Shown here piece after piece: positions 14,301 to 21,407 of a DNA stretch of 42,190 nucleotides. The stretch is from Ramicandelaber brevisporus. Lineage: Eukaryota; Kickxellomycota; Ramicandelaberales; Ramicandelaberaceae. Position 1 is the stretch's first letter. The number at the start of each line of letters is the position of its first letter. Where the stretch lies: the NCBI GenBank assembly GCA_025201865.1, contig MU602673.1, forward strand, positions 46,740-88,929. The letters run 5' to 3'. The notes under the pieces were generated by a model that was not told where the DNA came from, searched no databases, and saw only the letters and a program-made list of their open reading frames with translations. A program made the translations under genes and the position numbers.

Positions 14301-15612
14301 GGGTGAAGTGAAGCTGCCGTGGAGAAGTCAGCGCCACTTTGAAGAGAACTGAAATGCGATATCGACCAGCTATGCTGCCGTTGGCTGAATATGAGCCCAG
14401 CTGTTGTGGTGCAAAGCAGAGACTGGTCGAGCCATCTGCTTCATCCAGCACCTTGAATGGGATTAGCCCATTACCTTTGTTTGAAGAAGTAGATGAGCCT
14501 TTGGGGTCGACCAAGTTGCTCAAATGAAGGGCACAAACCCATTCTCCCTCATATTTGTTGCTGGAGGTTACCTTTGGCTTCAGTTGCTGTTGCTGTTGTT
14601 GCTGTTGTTGCTGTTGTTGCTGGATGCTCATTTGTCGCTGAAGAAGTGGAGTCCGCTTCGATACTATGGACTCTTGACTTGACGCCAGGCCGGTGGATGT
14701 TGGTTGGCCTTGCGAAAGGCGAGAAATCCGACTTTGTTTGGTAGCACTAGATGGAGATGAAGACGGTTGCTGTTGCTGCTGCTGCTGTCGCGGTGCCTTC
14801 GATGAAAGTGTTCGACTGAGAGTAACATTGCACAGGGCACAATTGGAGCTGCTACTGAGACCCAGCGGAACACGATCCAGTGCGGCAGGCTGGTCAACTA
14901 CAACATCGTCTGAACCATTTCCACCTCCAGCTGCAGCAGTTGTTGATGTTAGCTCAGACATAGCCGAAGCAGGCCGTGAGTTGCTTCCAACGATTGACGA
15001 TGGCGAGCTGAATCGGGCTGCTTCATGAGACGGCATACTAGTAACACTGTCGGATTGCAGCTCATCTTTATCAATCTGCACAGAGCGCATGAGAATGATT
15101 TCAATGCGATCGCTTGATGGAGCCAGTACATGGACAGGCTCCGAATCGCTGCTGAATACAGTGATCTCAGCCTCCATCAATCCAACCACCGAACCTGCTG
15201 TGTCGCCATCACCAATATCTGTCGCTGTTGCGGCTGCTCGAAGTCCGGCGGGAGTGCGCGATGAGGTGACGATAGGACTCGAGAGTTGCTTCTGGGAGGT
15301 TGTCAAAAGAAGCTGACGAGAACCGAGTGCCTCCAGAGACAGCGACATCGAAGTGACCATCGAGCGCGATGGTGGGAAGATGTCAGAATCTGGCACTGGA
15401 TGCTCCGTTGGATCCAGTCGCTCCGACGCGGCTGGCGACGCCGAGGTGCTGACTTGTCGAAGCTTGGCTGCTGGGAAGGGTCCTGTTGTACTGCTGCTCA
15501 GTCGCGCGCTTTGATGTGCCGCATACGGCGCTGACGTTGGTCGAGAAGTGCGGCGCTGGTCGCCTGTGGTTGCTGAGGACGCTGAAGACGTGCGACGTGA
15601 ACTCTCACTCAT
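11341..15612 (-). CDS. Unrecognised large Ser/Gln-rich protein, possible membrane segment near C-terminus
   Basis: A 1423-residue single-exon frame; the ATG is directly preceded by an in-frame TAA, which fixes the first Met. I do not recognise a family. The N-terminal third is rich in Ser, Thr, Arg and Gln and looks disordered. Several more complex, probably folded segments follow, for example around KYEGEWVCALHLSNLV (about residue 350) and in the middle third. From about residue 1250 to 1290 there is a long hydrophobic stretch (ISLVTASVTILIGTLAVSL and onward) that could be a membrane hairpin. An unusual His-rich segment (VHHTHTVTHVHTHYV) lies near the C-terminus. Gln runs and a 15-base tandem repeat (13924-13953, IQYQQ twice) are present. 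The gene converges on VPS13, with 120 bases between the stops. Confidence 0.8.
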   Translation of the reverse strand: MSESSRRTSSASSATTGDQRRTSRPTSAPYAAHQSARLSSSTTGPFPAAKLRQVSTSASPAASERLDPTEHPVPDSDIFPPSRSMVTSMSLSLEALGSRQLLLTTSQKQLSSPIVTSSRTPAGLRAAATATDIGDGDTAGSVVGLMEAEITVFSSDSEPVHVLAPSSDRIEIILMRSVQIDKDELQSDSVTSMPSHEAARFSSPSSIVGSNSRPASAMSELTSTTAAAGGGNGSDDVVVDQPAALDRVPLGLSSSSNCALCNVTLSRTLSSKAPRQQQQQQQPSSSPSSATKQSRISRLSQGQPTSTGLASSQESIVSKRTPLLQRQMSIQQQQQQQQQQQQQLKPKVTSSNKYEGEWVCALHLSNLVDPKGSSTSSNKGNGLIPFKVLDEADGSTSLCFAPQQLGSYSANGSIAGRYRISVLFKVALTSPRQLHFTLLPQALRSTCTFRHWRSPEPRSPFNGPATALKVSEASKLQQQPQLAINVDPSPSQPVIAFVDYSSGDDEAQQRNGVDVFTFSLSPSSALTIEWAPPTAAIRPEPTPVQPEAQQPPQIQYQQIQYQQIGEAIPNSAAVIERPVRQVYSISSDRSASGTVPTPPLLFGRRSSFSIVGGQWGSAAALSSIAESSTTQRFEAQIQTDEGRNQLFGFEYSVESSTVVDVAKKHSLASHMAILTATVAPGTSTASGRSVSSIRGDAVQAAPGGFFEMFADVVVHSKDDMPIQDDDTATWQVAQVQAGPELLEWSIIEPSAVCEAEADNKSGHLFTLRFLFDGVNGNGGGSSGSSQSSSPASHFDALGGVHSWISTSFGQNQSQQYSNATVLVWQIAILLERSHPSSADSPVLLPAICWRNARRDNGCLAVTHTSFPQTSAKVVHSEALEQPQRDRQSWSGVVKVSLGMRHFHRTRLSSANDWNSTASGSGYALNEALTNQQATRNVSPVQQRQQPQQQQQQQQQQLATASSGQARVLIDGLYQAPAYYSVLLSLARNQPLFTLPPATITNADISFQLQRPLSAVASPRDVLVTMSLNVSLFHDADSSSTAANCLLVRIPQQSVSSTVSLASVDSPSACISSLAITNIQVSGHQSQGWMTSDGSIAIPLTDSTQSASTASISATKADNPAKVMLQLRGVLLPNVTKSNVQLLTLPQFDAPINNASVHIDNQTAVTAGLVELISTSAADDSLDAVPLPHSAEWIVPLKPNARSALLLSPVVQNEPAPDSTSTNPVSHIVSAPISETSGNSNNQGSRLNPKAIISLVTASVTILIGTLAVSLGPLLTVTTTALGPTGTAALFSFLQQQQAQWQSWALGWAKDAAASVTDMISSTSGIDVNRLVATDDGPADSTHSSRSLSSPDKVTPTRAHGDLTFTRTVAPGNVLATDQVHGFHVEFVHHTHTVTHVHTHYVRMEPITTTITVLLDNFANRVLY

Positions 15613-16008
15613 TTAGAAAGAAAACAAAAGGATACTGGTGAAGTGGGCGAAGTGAGCGAAGTGAGCGAAGTGGAGAGTGGTGAGCCTGTGAAGTACTGCA
15701 GACGGTCAGGCAGAGAGACGCTGCAAAGGCAGCGCAAAGACAGTGTGCTCTTTCAGTCAACACAAAAAAGGTACACTGACTTATTTGCTGTTGATGCAAG
15801 TGAAACAGCATTGCACTGCAGTGTGGGATCAACACGCGTGAGAATCACCACAACAACTCATCCTTCCTTCAAGTTCAACAAACTGACAAAATTGGCAACC
15901 AGGTCACACACACACACACACATGTGTGACAAAGGTGAAAGAAGAATATAAACTTTGCTAAAAACAGTGCACGATTTGAATTGAAGTATTAAAAAAAGAG
16001 AGAGTAAT
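15613..16008. other. Intergenic region between two minus-strand genes
   Basis: This is the upstream region of the 1423-aa gene and the downstream region of the E2 gene. It holds a short tandem array of a roughly 10-base unit (GAAGTGAGC-like, four imperfect copies, about 15640-15673) and a (CA)n run near 15906-15922. Open frames here have no recognisable protein character. Confidence 0.6.
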
Positions 16009-17580
16009 TTAGAGCATCAGAGAGAGTGGGTTCTCCAGGTACTTCTTCCAGGCTTGGAGCCATTGTGCGCCGACGGCGCCATCAACAACACGGTGGTCGC
16101 AGCTCAAGGTGGCGCTCATCATGTTGGCAGTTGAAACTGGGGACTCGGAGCCCTCTGGGGCTGGGATGAGACGGCGCTCAACGCCGCCAACAGCAAGGAT
16201 GCACGACTGCGGTGGGTTGATGATGGCAGTGAACGAGGAGATGCCAAACATGCCGAGGTTAGAGATGGTGAATGAGCCGCCCTGGAACTCATGTGGAAGC
16301 AGCTTGCCATCGCGGGCACGGGTAGCCAGCTCACGCACCTGCTGGGCAATGGTGGCCAGACCCTTCGTCTCGGCCTTGGTGACGATTGGCGTGATCAGGC
16401 CGGTTGGAGTAGCGACTGCGACCGAAACGTCGACATTCTTGTACTGGCGAATGAAATCACCGTGCCATGCGCTGTTGACTTCTGGAACGTCACGCATGGC
16501 CAATGCGGAGGCCTTGATAATGAAGTCGTTAACAGAGAGCTTGGTTTCAGCAGGCAGGGCAGATGAGGCGTTAAGGGTCTTGCGCAGCTCCAGCACCTTG
16601 TCCATGTTGATGTTGACGGTCAGGTAGTAGTGTGGAATGCTCTGCTTGGCCTCAGTGAGACGCGAGGCGATAACGCGGCGAATTCCAGAAGTTGGAATGT
16701 CGGTGTAAGCCATCTCGGTGGGCAGCGGAGCTGGTGGTGGCGGTGGAGCATAGGCGGACGTGGCCGGAGCTGCCGCTGCTGCTGGCTTGGCGGCCTGTGG
16801 CACAAAGTTGGTTACATCCTCCTTCGTGATGCGGCCCTTTGGACCAGTGCCCTTAACGAGGCTCAGATCGATGCCCTTCTGCAGAGCAATCACCTTGGCA
16901 GCCGGGCTGGCGAAGACACGGCCTGGACCAGCGGCCTCTTCGGCGGCTGGAGCGGCAGGAGCTGAAGCAGCTGGTGCTGATGGGGATGGAGCAGATGCCT
17001 GAGCAGCTGGCTCGCTCTTTGCTGGAGATGGGGCAGCAGCAGCAGCAGGCTCGGACGAGCCGCCGGCAGATTCAACGGTATAGTCGGCAAATGCGGCGAC
17101 ATCCTCCTTGTTCTCGACAAAGATGGCAATTGGAGTGTTGATGTTGATATCCTTGACGCCAGAGTCGACCAGAATCTTAGCCAAGTAGCCCTCTTCCTGG
17201 CATTCAAAGTCCATCTGGGCTTTGTCCGTCTCAATCTCGACGAGAACGTCGCCAGGGGAAACCATATCGCCCGCCTGCTTCTTCCACGCGCCAATGTTGC
17301 CCATTGTCATTGTTGGCGAGAGTGCCGGCATCATGACAACCTGGTGGGATGGGTACGAGCCGCCAGATGCGTAGCCGCGGCGGGACTGGGCGAATGCGCG
17401 TGCGGGGCGAGACAGCAGACTTGGAGCTGCATACGAGACAGCAGATGGACGCGATGCTGTGGTCGAGCACTGCAGAGATTGAGTGGAGATCGCGCGTGCA
17501 ACAGTTGCTGCCGTCGTGCGCAGGATAGTGCGGCGGCCAGATTGAGCGGCCACGGACCGAAGAAGTGCACGGGAGTACAT
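16009..17580 (-). CDS. LAT1: Dihydrolipoyllysine acetyltransferase (E2) of the pyruvate dehydrogenase complex, mitochondrial
   Basis: A 523-residue frame. E2 moves the acetyl group from the lipoyl arm to CoA and forms the core of the complex in the mitochondrial matrix. Residues 1-70 are Arg/Ser/Ala-rich without acidic residues, as in a presequence. One lipoyl domain (about 78-165) carries ETDKAQMDF with the lipoylated Lys at 120. An Ala/Pro linker leads to the E3/E1-binding domain (about 221-260, [21 protein letters not shown]). After a second linker the catalytic domain runs from about 295 to the end, with the SCDHRVVDG motif giving catalytic His496 and Asp500, and it ends in PLSLML. Length fits yeast Lat1 (about 480 aa). 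The gene is GC-rich with strongly biased codons, as expected for high expression. All key residues are present. Confidence 0.97.
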   Translation of the reverse strand: MYSRALLRSVAAQSGRRTILRTTAATVARAISTQSLQCSTTASRPSAVSYAAPSLLSRPARAFAQSRRGYASGGSYPSHQVVMMPALSPTMTMGNIGAWKKQAGDMVSPGDVLVEIETDKAQMDFECQEEGYLAKILVDSGVKDININTPIAIFVENKEDVAAFADYTVESAGGSSEPAAAAAPSPAKSEPAAQASAPSPSAPAASAPAAPAAEEAAGPGRVFASPAAKVIALQKGIDLSLVKGTGPKGRITKEDVTNFVPQAAKPAAAAAPATSAYAPPPPPAPLPTEMAYTDIPTSGIRRVIASRLTEAKQSIPHYYLTVNINMDKVLELRKTLNASSALPAETKLSVNDFIIKASALAMRDVPEVNSAWHGDFIRQYKNVDVSVAVATPTGLITPIVTKAETKGLATIAQQVRELATRARDGKLLPHEFQGGSFTISNLGMFGISSFTAIINPPQSCILAVGGVERRLIPAPEGSESPVSTANMMSATLSCDHRVVDGAVGAQWLQAWKKYLENPLSLML

Positions 17581-18868
17581 CGTTGTTGCTGAAGCTGTGT
17601 GTGCGTGCCTGCGTGTGTGTTTTTTTTAAAAGTCAATATGGGTAGAGGCGTGTCTTGGTGTCTTCTGGAAAAGTTGGTCACAAAAAAAGATGCAGTTTAG
17701 GTGGATGACGACCTGACTTATCTCGGTGATAAGGTGATGGTCCAATCCACTGCGAACGATGTCACGCCACCCCATTCCCCCACCCCAAAGATCAGTTTAA
17801 ACGGCATTTCCAGTTCAAAGAGTTGTATCAGAAGCACGCATGACCTCGAGAAACACACATGTACATCCAACGTAGACATGCGAGCGATACCTTGTTGATC
17901 CTTTTTGTACATAATGCTTAACAAGTGTATTTTTATTTGACAAAGTAAAGTTTACTAATCGATGTGCTCAGATCCAGAGAAAAAAGAAAACAGACACAAA
18001 ACGATTTAAAACATAAAATCTAGGCAAAGAACACATCATTTAGAGAAGAGACTGTGCTGGCAGCCATGTCGCATTGCTGAAGATGAACTTGATGAAGCAT
18101 TAACAGCCACGAGCCACTGCTATCGACTAAACGTCGCAAGTGTCCAACAGCGAGACTATCGCTGCATCCAACACCCTAGCCCATTTCACCCAGCCAACAC
18201 ATCGCGAAGAACATACATCCGCCACCTCCACGAGCACGTCCTTCAGCATTCTGGCACGCATTCTGCTGCAGCACGATGCGCGATGGAGACGCACCGTGCT
18301 GCGCTTGATTGAGTAGATGGGCGCGGAGAAGAGAGCTCACCACAAGTGTCGACGCAAAGAACACTTTATAGGAGTGAGAGATGGAGGACATGGCTTACTG
18401 ACTGCTGTTGGGTTGCGGCGGGTCGTCGTGTGCTACCCAACCCATCAGTTCGTGCCAGAAGGGCCGTGAATATGCCACGTAACTTGGTCAAACTTGTCCG
18501 AGGTTGACGAGCGGATGCGTGTCTTCAGGCCAACCAGGAACTTCATCGCTGGGAGAGAGTGGCGTTTGGCTGCGTGGTTGTAGGAGACAATGGTGCCATC
18601 GTTGCACTTGCGGCATTGTTCGCGTCCGATACACAGTGTGTGTTGTACACTGCGCAGTGGAGCAGATGCACTAACACATCAATCAAAGCAACTGTAGGTG
18701 GGTGTTGGGAGTTAGATTCGTTACTATTGCAGTCACGAGAAGTCGGTGAGTGCGCTGTTGTGCATCTGCTCAGTCCAAAAAAACAAACGAAGTAGGTAAA
18801 CAGTTGATTGATTGCCCTCTGTCTTCACTCCATACAACCTCTTTTTGAAAGTGTTTTTTTTTTTGCTA
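17581..18868. other. Long gap between the E2 and Fanzor genes; GC-rich, unassigned
   Basis: The first 100 or so bases are the upstream region of the E2 gene. About 17905-18060 is AT-rich; about 18060-18780 is GC-rich with open frames on both strands, none recognised. On the minus strand a codon-biased frame ends at 18445; it could be joined through an intron at 18671-18736 to an ATG at 18765, giving 84 aa with a CRKCND motif. A second ATG frame covers 18391-18176 (71 aa, minus). On the plus strand a strong donor (GTGAGT at 18746) pairs with the T-rich TGCTAAT...TACAG acceptor ending at 18876, so an untranslated or coding first exon of the Fanzor gene may lie here. I found no terminal inverted repeats by eye. 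Confidence 0.4.
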
Positions 18869-21346
18869 ATGTACAGCACTGAGCCTCGTGATGAGCTCAG
18901 CGATCAACAGCCTGGAGCAGCCACTCAATCTCTCAAACGTACACGCGAAGACGACGACAAGATCACTGCCAGCAAAGCCGAACACGAGCACCAGCAGCAG
19001 CCGCGTGAGCCAGTTCAACACCATACCAGGCTTAACAGTGGACTCCAGTTTGACACCTACACCAGCACGACTTATGACCATGTCGAAATAGCGCGACTGG
19101 ACATGCGTTTCCCAGCTGTGCCCGTGAACCGCTCGATGGCAAGCACACTGCCAACCAAACCACTGGCAAAGCTCTTTGCTCCGCCTGTTCCTCCTCCTAC
19201 TTCTGCCAAGACACAGGCAATCTTGCAAAAGCTGCGGAACATGATTGACGATGCTGATGGCCAGCAGGATTTGGATAAGGCTATCAGGGACTGTCTCTTC
19301 GAAATGAAGAAGCAGCTTCCTTATATGCCTCATTGCATGGTGTGTGCTCACAAGGTTATGGTTGAGCTGAGGTATTACGTCAGATACCGTCTTCAGATTG
19401 ATCATGGCGTTTGTCTTGGTGATGGTGAGAGACTCGAGCCTCGGCGTGGTCCATGGGTTAACGAAAAGCATCTCAAAACAGAACACAAACACACCAAAGA
19501 AGAGGAAGCAATACTACTGGGTGACGAGAACGAGGTGATTCAACTGGCATGTGATCCCGGCGTCCGCTACTTGTTGACGATCGTGGCAATGTGGTCTCGC
19601 TGTGCAGTTGTGCAGTATCTTATTCAAGCGGTTGTGTCTCGTTACATCAAGAATGCCCAGATGAAGCTCATTGAAGGTATCACGCCTACTGCCCAGAAGG
19701 CTGGTGAAGTCAAGAGGGCTATCTCGCGAATGATGATGTATCGAGTCATCATCCGCTTCACCAAAACTGAGTGGAAGCGTCTCACTTTTGCCAGCGCAAG
19801 CTACGAGATTGGTACTACATTGAATGTAGTTGAGACTGCTGTAGCGGATTCATTCGTTGCTCTCATCACTAGCTACGCCGACCGTGATACGCTGCTGGCC
19901 ACCGTGCCAGCATCCAAAGAAGAGACTGCTGGCATTCTAGCTCTCTTGGCTCATGATTCCACAGAGGCTGCCGATTTCCGTGCTGCTGTCAACATGATGC
20001 TGCCAGAGTGCAGTGCATGCACAGTATCCGACTGGATAGAAGCAAACAAGACGCCATTGGTCAGCATTTGCAGCAAATATCTGTACATTTGGCGGAACAA
20101 GCCTGAAGATGTGACAAAGTTGCCGCCGCTATCAAGCAATGTCAATGATGACTCTCAAAATGATTCCGACTGGTATGACAAGGCTATCAAGCTGCGCCGC
20201 GGCATCATTTCTCGCTCACACATCAAGGCTGGCCAAGCTGACGCCAGCGTATTTACTCGTAGTGCTGCTACTCATCGACTGCGCACTCTCATCTACAGCC
20301 ACTTCCATCCCACTGTTCGTCTGAGTATGGCTGTTGGCGAAGGGTTCAAAGGCAGTGCACGCGGCAAGGCCGCGCTTGACATTCTGTCTGATGTTCTTCC
20401 GTGCTTTTATTGCAATGAATTTCGCACCTCAGCACTTTGCGCCATCTGCCACCATCACACCATCGAGCCTGGTTGTTCATTCAAAGTGGTAATTAAGAAG
20501 AGTGATGTCGCTTCTGCTATTACTGCTGCTGCTGCCAAAACACATGCCACCACCACTCCCGCTGTTGTATCTGATGGTGATGAAATGGACATTGACCAGG
20601 ATTCATTTGATAATGATTCAGCCTCTGATATGGATGTAGAAATGGATATTGATATGGAGTCTGCAGCTGAGGAAGAGGAAGAAGAAGAAGAAGAAGAAGA
20701 AGAAGGTGATGATGAAGATGATGATGATGAGCAATTCTCGTTCATTGGTCGTATATCTTGCCTGTTTAACACGTCGTCATCACAGCCAAAACTGTCTAGA
20801 GCCTGCAAGCATTGTCTCAATTGCGAATTTACATTCGATAGAGACATGAATGCAGCTTTATCAATTGGGTGGATCTCACTGTGGCAATCACATGAGCTCT
20901 CAATCAACCATCAAGCAGGTGTGTTTGTTGAATCAAACGCTGAGCTGTCACCGCCTGCATTCCGCCCACAAACCAAGTGGTCACTTGGGTGGGATGGGGC
21001 ACTGTTGTGGAAGAACAGAGCAGCTGCAAGAGATAAGGCTCGACTCTGGAAGTTGATTGCGCAGCGTCATGATCTGTACAAGGAAGCACTGGTGGAGAAG
21101 AAGAGGAACAAGGAAGCACTCAGCTCTACACTTGCCATGACTGAGATACGGCAGAGCGAGCTGTTCGCCGCACGCCGAGCTAATGAAAAAGAGACATGTC
21201 GCAAAATTTCGAACGACATCTCATATCTGCGAGCCAAAGTGATTAGAATCAAAAAGAACAGCCAACACGTTGAGAAGGTTATCAAAGTCCTCATCGCTTT
21301 GGGTCGTTTAATTGACAAACTACATCAAGACACAGCCGGTAATTAG
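18869..21346 (+). CDS. Fanzor protein (eukaryotic TnpB-like RNA-guided RuvC nuclease)
   Basis: An 825-residue frame from the first ATG. Fanzors are eukaryotic relatives of TnpB that cut DNA under the guidance of an RNA from the same locus. Seen here: RuvC-I as CDPGVRYLLT (Asp229); AVGEGFKG (490-493) where TnpB has its usual RuvC-II strand; then CFYCNEFRTSALCAICH, a Fanzor-type zinc motif with Cys 512, 515, 524, 527 and Glu517 in the relocated-Glu position known for the family; then CKHCLNCEFTFDRDMNAALSI with Cys 646, 649, 652 and RuvC-III Asp 657/659. A basic KRTRED near residue 22 may be a nuclear signal. Between the two zinc halves is a roughly 120-residue insert ending in a run of Glu/Asp. 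About 165 Lys/Glu-rich, probably helical residues follow RuvC-III, where relatives usually end. The ATG sits inside a sequence that looks like a 3' splice site (T run, GCTAAT, TACAG), so the N-terminus is uncertain. No transposase was recognised nearby. Confidence 0.88.
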   Translation: MYSTEPRDELSDQQPGAATQSLKRTREDDDKITASKAEHEHQQQPREPVQHHTRLNSGLQFDTYTSTTYDHVEIARLDMRFPAVPVNRSMASTLPTKPLAKLFAPPVPPPTSAKTQAILQKLRNMIDDADGQQDLDKAIRDCLFEMKKQLPYMPHCMVCAHKVMVELRYYVRYRLQIDHGVCLGDGERLEPRRGPWVNEKHLKTEHKHTKEEEAILLGDENEVIQLACDPGVRYLLTIVAMWSRCAVVQYLIQAVVSRYIKNAQMKLIEGITPTAQKAGEVKRAISRMMMYRVIIRFTKTEWKRLTFASASYEIGTTLNVVETAVADSFVALITSYADRDTLLATVPASKEETAGILALLAHDSTEAADFRAAVNMMLPECSACTVSDWIEANKTPLVSICSKYLYIWRNKPEDVTKLPPLSSNVNDDSQNDSDWYDKAIKLRRGIISRSHIKAGQADASVFTRSAATHRLRTLIYSHFHPTVRLSMAVGEGFKGSARGKAALDILSDVLPCFYCNEFRTSALCAICHHHTIEPGCSFKVVIKKSDVASAITAAAAKTHATTTPAVVSDGDEMDIDQDSFDNDSASDMDVEMDIDMESAAEEEEEEEEEEEEGDDEDDDDEQFSFIGRISCLFNTSSSQPKLSRACKHCLNCEFTFDRDMNAALSIGWISLWQSHELSINHQAGVFVESNAELSPPAFRPQTKWSLGWDGALLWKNRAAARDKARLWKLIAQRHDLYKEALVEKKRNKEALSSTLAMTEIRQSELFAARRANEKETCRKISNDISYLRAKVIRIKKNSQHVEKVIKVLIALGRLIDKLHQDTAGN

Positions 21347-21380
21347 TTAAAATTGTAAAAAAAAAAAGGTTAAACAAAAG

Positions 21381-21386
21381 AATAAA
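21381..21386 (+). terminator. Possible polyadenylation signal of the Fanzor gene
   Basis: AATAAA lies 35 bases after the Fanzor stop in an A-rich spacer. Only 61 bases separate this stop from the stop of the convergent PHD gene, so the two transcripts probably overlap at their 3' ends. Confidence 0.45.
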
Positions 21387-21407
21387 CATATAAATTAGAA
21401 AAGGCAA

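Noticed and set aside
18176..18391. Minus-strand 71-aa frame as a Pet117-like mitochondrial protein
   Set aside because: The short N-terminal hydrophobic segment is suggestive, but the spacing and the V-H...R-D pattern of Pet117 do not fit.
18812..18868. Longer N-terminus for the Fanzor frame
   Set aside because: It would start at TTG and translate a T run into Phe residues; it is leader or intron.
20455..20907. Minus-strand Ser-rich 150-aa frame
   Set aside because: It is the antisense shadow of the acidic Glu/Asp run of the Fanzor gene.
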